From Arthrobacter sp. 24S4-2 (GTDB lineage: Bacteria > Actinomycetota > Actinomycetes > Actinomycetales > Micrococcaceae), in contig NZ_CP040018.1 of assembly GCF_005280255.1 (NCBI RefSeq), forward strand, positions 868,001 to 932,000: 64,000 nt of DNA, written 5' to 3'. Below the pieces are notes generated by a model, which was not told the origin of the DNA, did not search any database, and was given only the letters and a program-made list of their open reading frames with translations. Within the stretch, counting starts at the first letter, position 1. Every line of letters starts with the position of its first letter. The position numbers were made by a program, and so were the translations under genes. Shown here in pieces: positions 1 to 14,099 of the stretch.

Positions 1-2315
1 ACAGGCCCGGATGGCTCGACATTCCGGTGAATGCCTCACGACGTCTCCTCAGCAGTACAGGTTCCGGCGCTTCAGCCGTAGCCGCAGTGGAAGGTAACAA
101 TATGACAGGCTCAGCACGTACAGACCGGCCCGGGGCGCCGCTTCAAGTGGACGCGGGAACGCTCTCGAAGGTGGCGTCAGGCGAATACCACGCCCCGCAC
201 TCCGTCCTGGGAGCCCACCTAGACGACCATGGCCATGTCACGGTCCGCACGGTCAAGCACCTGGCTTCGGCTGTGTCAGTGGTAACCGCAGCCGGCTCTG
301 TTCCCATGACGCACGAATCCGACGGCGTGTGGGCAGCCGTTCTCGAGCCCCTGCAGCCCGGGCACGTCCCCGACTACCGCCTGGAAGTCACTTACGAGGG
401 CATGCCCCCGCAGACCAAGGACGATCCTTACCACTATCTCCCGACTGTCGGGGAAGTGGACCTGCACCTGATCGGCGAAGGCCGCCACGAGAAGCTGTGG
501 GAAGTGCTCGGTGCGCGCGTTCAGCACTACAAGTCATCCCTGGGCGACGTGGACGGTGTCTCGTTTGCGGTGTGGGCCCCCAACGCACAGGCCGTCCGCG
601 TCAAGGGCGACTTCAACGCTTGGGACGGCAGGGAGAACTCGATGCGTTCGCTGGGCTCCTCCGGCGTCTGGGAACTCTTCGTCCCGGGTGTTTTAGCAGG
701 GGCGTGCTACAAGTTCGAAATCAAGACCAAGGCCGGTCACTGGGTGGAAAAGGCCGATCCCTTGGCGTTCGGAACCGAAGTCCCGCCGCTGACGGCTTCG
801 CGCGTTGTCGAATCGGCGTATGCCTTCAAGGACGACGAGTGGATGGCTGCGCGGGCGGAACGGGATCCGCACAATTCACCGATGAGTGTCTACGAGGTCC
901 ACCTCGGCTCCTGGCGCCTCGGTCTCGGCTACCGCGAGCTGGCCAAGGAACTGGTGGAGTACGTCAAGTGGCTCGGCTTCACCCATGTGGAGTTCATGCC
1001 GGTGGCGGAGCACCCCTTCGGCGGTTCCTGGGGCTACCAGGTGACGTCCTACTTCGCACCGACCTCCCGTTTCGGCCACCCGGACGAGTTCAGGTTCCTC
1101 GTCGACGCGCTGCACCAGGAAGGCATCGGCGTCCTGCTTGACTGGGTGCCGGCGCACTTCCCCAAGGATGCCTGGGCCCTGGCCCAGTTTGACGGCGAAG
1201 CCCTGTACGAGCACGCCGACCCGAACCTCGGCGAGCACCCGGACTGGGGAACGCTGATCTTTGACTTCGGCCGGACCGAAGTCCGCAACTTCCTGGTTTC
1301 GAACGCGCTGTACTGGCTCGACGAGTTCCACATCGACGGCCTCCGTGTGGATGCTGTGGCTTCGATGCTCTACCTCGACTACTCACGCGAGGACGGACAA
1401 TGGCAGCCCAACAGGTATGGCGGCCGCGAGAACCTGGAGGCCATCTCCTTCCTGCAGGAGACCAACGCCACGGTCTACAAGACCCACCCCGGTGCGGTGA
1501 TGATCGCGGAGGAATCCACTGCGTTCCCCGGAGTCACCGCCCCGACCAGCGTTGGAGGCCTCGGTTTCGGCCTCAAATGGAACATGGGCTGGATGCATGA
1601 CTCGCTCAAGTACGCCTCCGAGAACCCGGTAAACCGCAAGTGGCACCACGGAACGGTCACCTTCTCGCTGGTATACGCCTTTACCGAGAATTTCCTCCTG
1701 CCCATCAGCCACGACGAAGTCGTGCACGGCAAGGGCTCAATGCTGCGGAAGATGCCGGGGGACCGCTGGCAGCAGCTGGCCAACCTCCGCGCGTTCCTCG
1801 CCTACCAGTGGGCGCACCCCGGCAAGCAGCTGATCTTCATGGGCACCGAGTTCGGCCAGGAGGCCGAATGGTCCGAGCAGCACGGCCTGGACTGGTACCT
1901 GGCTGATATCCCGGCCCACCGTGGAATCCAGCTGCTCACCAAGGACCTGAATGAGCTCTATGCCGCGACGCCCTCACTCTACGAGCGGGACAACGAACCC
2001 GGCGGGTTCCAGTGGATCAACGGGGGAGACGCGGACCGCAACGTCCTGTCGTTCATCCGCTGGGACAAAGACGGCAACCCCCTGGTTTGTGCCATCAACT
2101 TCTCCGGTGGACCGCACCGGGACTACACCATGGGTGTGCCCACTGTTGGCGCCTGGCAGGAAGTCCTCAACACGGACGATGACGGCTATGGCGGTTCGGG
2201 AGTCCTGAATGGGGGCACGCTCACCGCCACCGCAGAGGGACAGGATGGCCAGCCGGCAACGCTGAGCGTCACCTTGCCGCCGCTGGGGGCCGCGTTCTTC
2301 AAACCAGCCAGCTGA
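1..2315 (+). CDS. glgB: 1,4-alpha-glucan branching enzyme, frame open at left edge
   Basis: Makes alpha-1,6 branches in glycogen by cutting and transferring alpha-1,4 chains. Counting from a GTG at 27 (762 aa), there is an N-terminal module, a CBM48 domain (about 165-260, VSFAVWAPNAQAVRVKGDF) and a GH13 barrel. Its catalytic regions are visible: GLRVDAV with nucleophile Asp near 442, IAEEST with the acid Glu near 495, and ISHDEVVHGKGSM with Asp near 563. An in-frame ATG at 102 has a GGAAGG ribosome site and would give a standard-length 737-aa enzyme. The frame is nevertheless open to the window edge, reading RPGWLDIP before the GTG, which resembles a maltokinase C-terminus. It may be the C-terminal half of a maltokinase-GlgB fusion or lie directly behind a maltokinase gene. 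GlgB identity is certain; the true start is not. Confidence 0.95.
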   Translation, partial: RPGWLDIPVNASRRLLSSTGSGASAVAAVEGNNMTGSARTDRPGAPLQVDAGTLSKVASGEYHAPHSVLGAHLDDHGHVTVRTVKHLASAVSVVTAAGSVPMTHESDGVWAAVLEPLQPGHVPDYRLEVTYEGMPPQTKDDPYHYLPTVGEVDLHLIGEGRHEKLWEVLGARVQHYKSSLGDVDGVSFAVWAPNAQAVRVKGDFNAWDGRENSMRSLGSSGVWELFVPGVLAGACYKFEIKTKAGHWVEKADPLAFGTEVPPLTASRVVESAYAFKDDEWMAARAERDPHNSPMSVYEVHLGSWRLGLGYRELAKELVEYVKWLGFTHVEFMPVAEHPFGGSWGYQVTSYFAPTSRFGHPDEFRFLVDALHQEGIGVLLDWVPAHFPKDAWALAQFDGEALYEHADPNLGEHPDWGTLIFDFGRTEVRNFLVSNALYWLDEFHIDGLRVDAVASMLYLDYSREDGQWQPNRYGGRENLEAISFLQETNATVYKTHPGAVMIAEESTAFPGVTAPTSVGGLGFGLKWNMGWMHDSLKYASENPVNRKWHHGTVTFSLVYAFTENFLLPISHDEVVHGKGSMLRKMPGDRWQQLANLRAFLAYQWAHPGKQLIFMGTEFGQEAEWSEQHGLDWYLADIPAHRGIQLLTKDLNELYAATPSLYERDNEPGGFQWINGGDADRNVLSFIRWDKDGNPLVCAINFSGGPHRDYTMGVPTVGAWQEVLNTDDDGYGGSGVLNGGTLTATAEGQDGQPATLSVTLPPLGAAFFKPAS

Positions 2316-2353
2316 TCTGCTGGCGCATCACCGTCTAACGGGAAGTGCGCCTG

Positions 2354-2386
2354 AAGGCCCGGGATCCTTGTAATCCCGGGCCTTTT
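2354..2386 (+). terminator. Rho-independent terminator after glgB
   Basis: A perfect 12-bp stem (AAGGCCCGGGAT at 2354-2365 with its complement at 2373-2384) runs into TTTT. It lies 38 bases past the glgB stop and separates it from the rRNA promoter region. Confidence 0.85.
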
Positions 2387-2794
2387 GGCACCCCCGCGGG
2401 GGCGCCTTTGTGTCCTCGCCAAAGTGGTGGTAGAGTTTATTTCCGCGCTGCTCCCCGGAGTTGGCCAGCCAAGATATCACGGATCGCCAAAATGCAAAGT
2501 GAGTCGGGATGGCCGATTTGACTCGGGTGAAGATAGCGGGTAAGTTTGGGAAGTTGCTCCGGAGCGATCCGCGACCGAATTGTTGGTTGTGGTGGTGCCG
2601 GGTGTGTCTGTTGTTTGAGAACTCAATAGTGTGCCAAGTTTGTTGATACCAATTTGTTTATATGGATTGGTTGAATTGACTGGATTATGCCACCCCGTGG
2701 TGTGGTCTGGTTTTTACAGCTGGTTTCAAATTTTGTGCATTGTGTGCATCCCGTTTTCCCGGGGGCGCATGGTGTGTCTGTTTTTGTTTTACTT
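2387..2794 (+). promoter_or_regulatory. rRNA operon promoter and leader region
   Basis: No gene is present. A second hairpin (CCCCCGCGGGGG) sits at its start. The best promoter is TTGACT at 2518-2523, 17 bases, then TAAGTT at 2541-2546. A weaker candidate upstream is TTGTGT (2408-2413) and TAGAGT (2431-2436). Downstream lie the boxA antitermination signal and an A/T-rich leader up to 16S. Two tandem promoters would be normal for an actinobacterial rrn operon; assignment rests on sequence match only. Confidence 0.65.
2609..2636 (+). promoter_or_regulatory. boxA-type antitermination signal in rRNA leader
   Basis: The string TGTTTGAGAACTCAATAGTG matches the boxA-containing leader motif of actinobacterial rrn operons, where Nus factors bind the nascent RNA to prevent early termination. 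A close variant recurs in the 16S-23S spacer at about 4684. Confidence 0.7.
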
Positions 2795-7991
<5,197 letters not shown>

Positions 7992-7996
7992 CACAC

Positions 7997-8040
7997 ACCA
8001 TTGGTGAACCCGTTCAAAAGGGGTTCACACCAACAATGGT
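7997..8040 (+). other. Hairpin in the 23S-5S spacer
   Basis: Nested inverted repeats ACCATTG/CAATGGT and GTGAACCC/GGGTTCAC form a strong stem just after 23S. It is probably an rRNA processing element. The remaining spacer to 8224 includes the 3' arm of the pre-23S stem (8061-8080) and no tRNA. Confidence 0.6.
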
Positions 8041-8224
8041 AAAAAGAAACAAGACTGCTTGCGTCCACTATGTGGTTCCCAACCAACAAACCCGCACCAC
8101 GGGCACGTTGCACGGAAACCGATAACTGAATAACAACACCACACCTGCCTTAACCGGCAGGAACATGTTGTAACCACAGATTTCCCACCACCCCGGTCAA
8201 AGCCAGGGCGGAACGGGTACAAGG

Positions 8225-8342
8225 GTTACGGCGGTCATAGCGTGGGGGAAACGCCCGGTCCCATTCCGAACCCGGAAGCTAAGACCCACAGCGCCGATGG
8301 TACTGCACCCGGGAGGGTGTGGGAGAGTAGGTCACCGCCGGA
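8225..8342 (+). rRNA. rrf: 5S ribosomal RNA
   Basis: About 118 bases from GTTACGGCGGTCATAGCG to GGTCACCGCCGGAC, whose ends pair. The conserved CCGGTCCCATTCCGAACCCGG and the GGGAGAGTAGGTC block are present. It is the last gene of the rRNA operon. Confidence 0.95.
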
Positions 8343-8354
8343 CATAAATTAGAG

Positions 8355-8391
8355 CTCAGGCCCCGACAAGAATGTCGGGGCCTGAGTCATT
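8355..8391 (+). terminator. rRNA operon terminator
   Basis: A perfect 14-bp stem (CTCAGGCCCCGACA at 8355-8368 with its complement at 8373-8386) and an AGAA loop lies 12 bases after 5S and is followed by TCATTTAAG. Confidence 0.9.
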
Positions 8392-8448
8392 TAAGAGCCG
8401 ATATTCGCGCCGATGTGCACCCGCAGGCTGGCGGTAAAGTTGTTGATC

Positions 8449-8939
8449 ATGGACAACCTCTTTAGCCACGCATCTCCGGCAGACGAAGCATCCGATCCCG
8501 TAGATGCCCTGGGCGCCGTGGTCCACACTGTGGTGGTACCCGGCCCCGTCTCAAAAGCATTTATCGGATTCACTGAACACACCCATCTTTGGTGGCCCTC
8601 GAGGACCACAGCGTCTTCGGAGCCGGCTCCTACGTCGAATTCGAAGAGAACCTGGTCCTTGAAACAGCCGACGATGGCCGGACCGCCGTTTGGGGCACAA
8701 TAGATGACTGGCAGCCTCCGCTGTCCTTCCACACCAGCTGGCACCCTGGTAGTACGGCGCTGTGGTCCACGGAGCTCCGGGTCGCGTTCAGGGCCGTGGA
8801 GGGCGACACTGAGCTCCGGCTCGTCCACGATGGCTGGGAGGGTGCCGAAGATCCGGCCCGGGCACGGGCAGAGTACGATGCCGGCTGGCCCGGCGTCCTG
8901 GCCCGGTTTGTGCGGTTCATGGGCGGTGAAGTTGGCTAG
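8449..8939 (+). CDS. SRPBCC (AHSA1-like) protein, frameshifted
   Basis: Two overlapping frames together make one SRPBCC/AHSA1-family protein of about 163 aa, a fold that binds hydrophobic ligands. From ATG 8449 the first frame reads through TEHTHLWWP; the second continues LEDHSVFGAGSYVEFEEN to the stop at 8939. One extra C in the CCC run near 8592-8595 joins them as WWP-LED. This is either a single-base sequencing error or a recent frameshift. The next gene overlaps its end. A related family member, intact and paired with an ArsR regulator, lies at 34726. Ligand unknown. Confidence 0.7.
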
Positions 8940-9510
8940 GGTCCGGCGAATGACCGACGGGGAGTGGGAGCTCCTCCGCGCCGTGCGGCTTGAGATGCTT
9001 GCCGACACCCCGACCGCCTATGTGGAGTCGCTGGCGTCCGCGCAGGTGCAGACGGAAGGCCAGTGGCGGAGCCGTGCCCTGGCGATGACCTCGCCCGGTA
9101 GCGTAACTTTTGTCGCGGACGACGGATCCGCGGGCAGCTCCTTTTCAGGGCTGATGCGTGTCGTCCTAAAGCATCCGCAGGAGTGCTTCCGGCCGCTGCA
9201 GGCCATGCTGATCAGCGTGTACGTGGCCGCTGCGCAGCGCGGGACTGGCCTGGCCGATGAACTCCTGGAGATGTCCATTGCGGCAGCCGAGCACGAGCTG
9301 GGGGCAGGGTTGTTGCAGCTCGGAGTCCACGAGGACAACACTCGCGCTCTGGCCCTTTACGTCCGCCACGGGTTCCACGATACCGGCCGCCGGGAGGTTT
9401 ACCCGCTCGATGCCAGCAAGAAGGAAATCATCATGGAACTCAGGCTTAAGCCAACGGCAGCATCGCTGATCAATGCACAGGCGGCCAGGGCAAAGGCCCA
9501 AGGCGGCTAG
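8926..9510 (+). CDS. GNAT family N-acetyltransferase
   Basis: A GCN5-related acyltransferase of about 194 aa that transfers an acetyl group from acetyl-CoA. The CoA-binding motif A is visible as AAAQRGTGLADELLEMSI, followed by a typical LGVHEDNTRALALYVRHGF motif B. The start is uncertain: GTG 8926 gives MKLARVRRMTDGEW and includes the first beta strand, and ATG 8950 would cut it. The gene overlaps the end of the SRPBCC frame, so the two are probably co-transcribed. The acceptor substrate cannot be told from sequence. Confidence 0.85.
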   Translation: MKLARVRRMTDGEWELLRAVRLEMLADTPTAYVESLASAQVQTEGQWRSRALAMTSPGSVTFVADDGSAGSSFSGLMRVVLKHPQECFRPLQAMLISVYVAAAQRGTGLADELLEMSIAAAEHELGAGLLQLGVHEDNTRALALYVRHGFHDTGRREVYPLDASKKEIIMELRLKPTAASLINAQAARAKAQGG

Positions 9511-10535
9511 CTAAGAGGTGCAGCGTCGACGGGTGGTACGGCCGTGCTTTGCCTGATCACGAAGTTGGTGGGGAATTCCGTGTCGGTGGCGCCGCCGTCG
9601 GAACCTTCAAGTCCTGCCAGCAGGAGGCGCACCGCCAACGCCCCCTGTCCGCGTGCATCCTGGTCGATCGTGGTTAGCCCGAACACCTCGCCCAGTTCAT
9701 GGCCGTCGATGCCAATGACGGACAGGTCGTACGGAATCCTGAGGCCGAAGTCGCGTGCGGCCAGGATGGTTCCGATGGCCATTTCGTCGGAAGCGGCGAA
9801 CACGGCCGTGGGCCGGCCGCCGGTCGCACCCAGCAGCTTCCGGGCACTGGCATACGCCCCCTGGACAGTGAAGTCGGCAGAGACCTGCCATTCCGGGCGG
9901 ATGGGCAGCCCGGCCGTCTCCATGGCCTTTTGGAACCCGCTTTGGCGCATGCCCGGAAGCCGAAAGTCCTGCTCGAAGAAGGCGTCCCCGGTCATATGCG
10001 CGATCTTGGAATGGCCCAAACCGATGAGGTGAGTGGTGGCGGCTTCGGCGATGCCGGCGTCGTCAATCCGGATGGTGGCAGCGCCGGGCAAAGGGCCGCC
10101 GATGCCCACAATCGGCCGGTGGATGGCCAACAGTTGCTGTATCTCAGCTTCACTGAGCTCGAGCGACACGGCGATGACGGCATCCACGCGTTTGCGCAGC
10201 AGGAAGTCGTTCAGGACGCTGTGCCTGCGGTCAGGCCCTTCGCTGACGTTGTACAGGGTCAGGTCATACCCGGCATCCAGCAGAGAGGCCGAGACCCCTT
10301 CCACCACCGCGGAGAAGTACCAACGGTGGACGGAAGGGACCACTACACCCACGTTGTGGTTCCGGCCGGACGCGAGACTGGAAGCGTGGTAGGACAACAC
10401 GAAGCCGAGCTCTGCCGCGGCCGCCTGCGCTCGTTCACGGCTCCGGGCAGAGACGTTGCCTTTGCCGCTGAGGGCCCGCGACACCGTTGCGATGGAAAGG
10501 CCCGCCCGCTCAGCGACGTCCTTGATGCCGGGCAT
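9507..10535 (-). CDS. LacI family transcriptional regulator
   Basis: A 342-aa LacI/GalR repressor. The N-terminal helix-turn-helix is IKDVAERAGLSIATVSRALS with the usual hinge; the rest is a periplasmic-binding-like sugar sensor. ATG 10535 has a GGAGAG site 7 bases upstream and is preferred over TTG 10541. It follows the alpha-glucosidase gene by about 45 bases on the same strand, so it probably controls that operon. Matching LacI-type operators lie at 12368 and 12556. It ends 4 bases into the end of the GNAT gene on the other strand. Confidence 0.93.
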   Translation of the reverse strand: MPGIKDVAERAGLSIATVSRALSGKGNVSARSRERAQAAAAELGFVLSYHASSLASGRNHNVGVVVPSVHRWYFSAVVEGVSASLLDAGYDLTLYNVSEGPDRRHSVLNDFLLRKRVDAVIAVSLELSEAEIQQLLAIHRPIVGIGGPLPGAATIRIDDAGIAEAATTHLIGLGHSKIAHMTGDAFFEQDFRLPGMRQSGFQKAMETAGLPIRPEWQVSADFTVQGAYASARKLLGATGGRPTAVFAASDEMAIGTILAARDFGLRIPYDLSVIGIDGHELGEVFGLTTIDQDARGQGALAVRLLLAGLEGSDGGATDTEFPTNFVIRQSTAVPPVDAAPLS

Positions 10536-10581
10536 ATTCAACTCTCCGTGTCTTCAACAGCACATTTTCAGCACAGCAGGA

Positions 10582-12335
10582 TCACCCAACGAGGTCCATC
10601 CAGGCCGTTTCACCTGAGCCTAGCTGATGACCGACGTCGTACGTTGCCGGTGACGACTCATTGCGTTCCCCGGACACGGGCGCGCTGCGCAGCAGCACGC
10701 GGCCCGGCGGCAGTTCCAGCGCCTCCTGGCCCAGGTTCATGACCACTATGGTGCTGCCGTTGACGTAAGCGAGGGACGAGTCGGTGCACCAGCTTTCGAG
10801 CCACGCCAGCGATCCCTGGCCAAGTCCACGCTCCCTGCGCATCGCCAGCATCCGGCGGTACAGGTTCAGGTGCGACGACGGCGACGCCTCCTGTGCATCC
10901 CGCGCCAGTTCGGTGAAGGACGCTGGCTGCGGAAGCCACGGGTCTTGTCCCGCCCCGAACCCGGCATGGATCTTTGCGGCGCGCCACGGCAGGGGAACGC
11001 GGCAGCCGTCACGGCCCAGTCGCTCTCCTCCTGTTCGGGCAAATGTGGGGTCCTGGCGCCGGTTGTCCGGGATATCGATGCCATCCGGCAGTCCCAGTTC
11101 CTCGCCCTGGTAGAGGTACGCGCCGCCCGGCAGCCCGAGCATGAACATGGAGGCCGCCGCCGCGCGCTTCCGGCCCAAGGCAGCATCCGGCTGCGGATCA
11201 AAGGAACCGATTCCGTCTCCGTCACGGGGTGAGTGCCCGTGGTACCCGAAACGGGTGGCGTGGCGGACCACGTCGTGGTTGGACAGCACCCAAGTGCTCG
11301 GTGCGCCGACGGCATCGAGGGCTTCGAACGAACCGGTGATGACGCCGCGCAGGCGGTGGACGTCAAGGCCTGCGTGCAGGTACGGAAAGTTGAAGGCCTG
11401 GTGCATTTCGTCAGGGCGGACCCAGTCAGCCAAACGCGGCAGCGGGTCCACGTTGGCCTCGGCACACAGGATGCGGTCCGGACCGTACTCTGCGAGGATC
11501 CGCCGCCAGGCACGGTAGATGTCGTGCAGGGCCGGCTGGCCGAACATCGGTGCCTCGTGGCCGGGGTAGCCGTCCGAGCTGCCCCCGTCGGGCCGTCCGC
11601 CCCACTCCGGCAAACCGGGAGCCTTCACCAAGGCGTGCGCCACGTCCACGCGGAAGCCGGCGACGCCGCGGTCCAGCCAGAAGCGAAGAACACGGGCAAA
11701 TTCGTCGTGGACTGCCTTGTTGTCCCAGTTGAAGTCGGGCTGGGACGCATCGAAAAGGTGGAGGTACCACTGCCCGGGTGCGCCGTCCGGCTCCGTGATG
11801 CGTGTCCACGCCGGGCCGCCAAAATGTGACTGCCAGTTGTTCGGCGGTTCTTCTCCAAAGCTGCCGCGGCCGTCCCGGAAGATGAACATGTCCCGTTCCC
11901 GGCTGCCGGCCGGTGCATCGAGGGCGGCCTGGAATGCGGTGTGCTGGTCCGAGCAGTGATTCGGCACGAGGTCCACAATCACCCGGAGGCCCAGGCGGGT
12001 TGCTTCCGCCATCATGGCGTCAAAATCGGACAGGGTGCCAAAGAGCGGGTCAACGTCGCAGTAGTCGCTCACGTCATACCCGGCGTCCTTTTGCGGTGAC
12101 CGGTAAAACGGGGAGAGCCAGACGGCATCGACGTCGAGCCGGGCCAGCTGCGGCAGCTCTGCGGTGATGCCGGCAAGGTCCCCGACGCCGTCCCCGTTCA
12201 TGTCCCGGAAGGACCTCGGGTAAACCTGATAAATGACAGCCGACCGCCACCACCCGAAGCTTCATCAGCGGCGTGTACCAGGGTCAGCGGCCCGGCCGCC
12301 GCGGCGGGGGCTTCGAGCATTGAATCAACGGACAT
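10582..12335 (-). CDS. GH13 alpha-glucosidase / oligo-1,6-glucosidase, frameshifted near N-terminus
   Basis: Hydrolyses alpha-glucosidic bonds in short malto- or isomalto-oligosaccharides in the cytoplasm. GH13 regions are present: IVDLVPNHCSD (I), GFRVDVAHAL with the nucleophile Asp (II), LCAEANVD with Glu (III) and VLSNHDVVRHATR (IV). Read from ATG 12201 the protein lacks the first barrel strand. The missing part, WWRSAVIYQVYPRSFRD, has no start codon in its own frame but joins MSVDSMLEAPAAAAGPL, which starts at ATG 12335, if one G is added to the GGG run (CCC at 12253-12255 on the plus strand). That makes a full protein of about 585 aa. It heads an operon with the lacI-type gene. Confidence 0.88.
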
Positions 12336-12367
12336 GCCGGTAATCGTAGACCTGTTTTCGGTAAAAC

Positions 12368-12383
12368 TTGAAAACGCTTCCAA
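12368..12383 (-). promoter_or_regulatory. LacI-type operator before alpha-glucosidase
   Basis: TTGGAAGCGTTTTCAA on the minus strand matches the LacI/CcpA-family operator pattern WTGNAANCGNWNNCAW at every position. It lies 33-48 bases upstream of the restored alpha-glucosidase start, where a repressor would block transcription. The co-transcribed LacI protein is the obvious candidate. Confidence 0.75.
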
Positions 12384-12555
12384 TTGTGACATACGCCTCA
12401 AAGTGAGATGCGGAGCCGACCTCAAGCTGCGGCAATGCCCGGGCGGATACGCCCGGGCCAAGCATGAGCAGGGCGTACTCACTGCCCAGCGGACCGGTTC
12501 GCCGGTCACCTGCAGGAAGGCGAAGAGGGAATCAGAGCCGGGACATTTCCGATAT

Positions 12556-12571
12556 TTGGAAGCGCTTGCAG
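12556..12571 (+). promoter_or_regulatory. Second LacI-type operator, upstream of FAD oxidase
   Basis: TTGGAAGCGCTTGCAG has the central AAGCGCTT palindrome typical of LacI-family sites, about 90 bases before the oxidase start and 188 bases from the first operator. It could serve DNA looping by the same repressor or control of the oxidase gene. Confidence 0.6.
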
Positions 12572-12660
12572 GCGGAGTTGTCCAGACCGTGCTGCCACCG
12601 GGCGGTCGTCGCTGTCCGCGGAATAGACTGGAAGCCGGATTCGACGGACCTGGAGGCCGC

Positions 12661-14031
12661 ATGGGCAACATTGTTGACGAGCTCAAAACCATCCTGGAGC
12701 CCGGCAAACTGGCCGTGGACGACTTGACCCTGGCCGCCTATGCCATAGATCAGGCCCCGGTCCTGGACTACCATCTGCCGCTGGCCGTGGTGTGGGCCGA
12801 AACTGTGGCCGACGTCCAGGCAGTGGTCAGTGCCTGCGCCAAGCACCATGTGCCCGTTGTGGCGCGCGGGGCCGGTACGGGTGTCTCCGGCGGCGCCCAT
12901 GCCAGCCAGGGCTGTCTCGTGCTGAGCCTCGAACGGATGAACCGCATCCTGGACCTGAACCCGGACGACGAGACCGCCGTCGTCGAACCCGGCCTGATCA
13001 ACGCTGACCTCAACGACGCCGCGGCCGTCCACGGGCTCATGTACGCGCCGGATCCCGCGAGCTTCCGGATGTCCACCATCGGCGGCAACGTGGCCACCAA
13101 TGCGGGAGGCCTGCGCTGCGCCAAGTACGGCGTCACGCGCGATTCGGTGCTGGCCCTCGACGTGGTGCTGGCCGACGGTTCGCTGATCCACACCGGGCAC
13201 CAGACCTTCAAGGGCGTTGCCGGTTATGACCTCACGGGGCTTTTCGTCGGCTCCGAAGGGACGCTCGGCATTGTGGTGGGCGCGACGGTGCGGCTGAAGT
13301 ACCTGCCCCGGGAGGTGCACACCATCGCAGCGTTCTACCCGGACTTCCGCAGTGCCGCGGCGGGCGTGCTGGCAGTAGGGAGAGCTCGCGTGCAGCCAGC
13401 CATCATGGAACTGCTCGACGGCGGCTCGCTGCTCCAGCTCGACGAGGTCCACGGCTCGGACCTGAGCTCGCGGGGCGCCTCGCTTCTGCTGGTCCAGACG
13501 GACGGTTTCGGAGCGGCTGCGGAAGCGGACGTGGTCCGCGAAGTTCTTGCCGTCAGCGGAGCCACTGTGACCATGGAAGCCAGTGCCGAGGCTGAACAGC
13601 TGGTGGAACTCCGGCGGAACAGTCGCGGCGTTGAGGTGGACGACGAATACCGCGTCGGCGAGGACGTGGCCGTGCCGCGTTCACGGCTGGTGGACTATGT
13701 CGGCGAACTCGAAGCCATCGCCGTGGCCCACGGTGTGCAGCTCAAGGTGGTGGCCCACGCCGGTGACGGAAACCTGCACCCCACCTTCTGGGTGGACCGG
13801 CTGGACAACCAGGTGGACGCCGAAGCCATGCGGCGGCTGGGCGCTGCCCTGGACAAGTCCATCACCGTGGCCCTGGCGATGGGCGGCACCATCACCGGCG
13901 AGCATGGCATCGGGCAGTACAAACTCCGGTGGCTGGGCCTGGAGCAGCCCGAACCCGTGCGGGAGCTGCAGCGCCGGATCAAGGAGCTCTTCGACCCGGC
14001 AGGCATCCTGAACCCCGGGAAGGCGATCTAG
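12661..14031 (+). CDS. FAD-linked oxidase, glycolate oxidase GlcD / D-lactate dehydrogenase type
   Basis: A 456-aa flavoprotein oxidising a 2-hydroxy acid (glycolate or D-lactate). The PCMH-type FAD domain includes VARGAGTGVSGGAHA and MSTIGGNVATNAGGLRCAKY. The C-terminal FAD-oxidase domain carries HAGDGNLHPTFWVDR and GGTITGEHGIGQYK. ATG 12661 follows TGGAGG. No glcE/glcF subunits are adjacent, so it probably acts as a stand-alone enzyme. Substrate cannot be fixed from sequence. Its promoter region holds a LacI-type operator. Confidence 0.88.
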   Translation: MGNIVDELKTILEPGKLAVDDLTLAAYAIDQAPVLDYHLPLAVVWAETVADVQAVVSACAKHHVPVVARGAGTGVSGGAHASQGCLVLSLERMNRILDLNPDDETAVVEPGLINADLNDAAAVHGLMYAPDPASFRMSTIGGNVATNAGGLRCAKYGVTRDSVLALDVVLADGSLIHTGHQTFKGVAGYDLTGLFVGSEGTLGIVVGATVRLKYLPREVHTIAAFYPDFRSAAAGVLAVGRARVQPAIMELLDGGSLLQLDEVHGSDLSSRGASLLLVQTDGFGAAAEADVVREVLAVSGATVTMEASAEAEQLVELRRNSRGVEVDDEYRVGEDVAVPRSRLVDYVGELEAIAVAHGVQLKVVAHAGDGNLHPTFWVDRLDNQVDAEAMRRLGAALDKSITVALAMGGTITGEHGIGQYKLRWLGLEQPEPVRELQRRIKELFDPAGILNPGKAI

Positions 14032-14056
14032 GCGGCGCCAGGGCGTGCCGGGGACG

Positions 14057-14092
14057 CACCGCGGCCGGCGGGCAGCTGCCCGCGGCGCGGTG
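14057..14092. terminator. Shared hairpin between convergent genes
   Basis: A long GC-rich inverted repeat, CACCGCG...GCGGGCA with TGCCCGC...CGCGGTG, lies between the oxidase and DUF4032 stops, only 8 bases from the latter. It probably serves as a two-way terminator, though it lacks a T tract. Confidence 0.6.
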
Positions 14093-14099
14093 ACCCGCC

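Larger units (their letters stand above)
12336..12660. other. Intergenic region with operators and a hairpin
   Basis: This divergent space separates the alpha-glucosidase and the FAD oxidase. No convincing gene is seen; the open frame upstream of 12661 has no start with a ribosome site. It holds two LacI-type operators and a perfect 9-bp hairpin (GCCCGGGCG at 12437-12445, loop GATA, complement at 12450-12458) lying between them. Confidence 0.65.

Noticed and set aside
12334..12660. A 109-residue N-terminal extension of the FAD oxidase
   Set aside because: It crosses a LacI operator and a hairpin and lacks a start with a ribosome site; ATG 12661 has TGGAGG.
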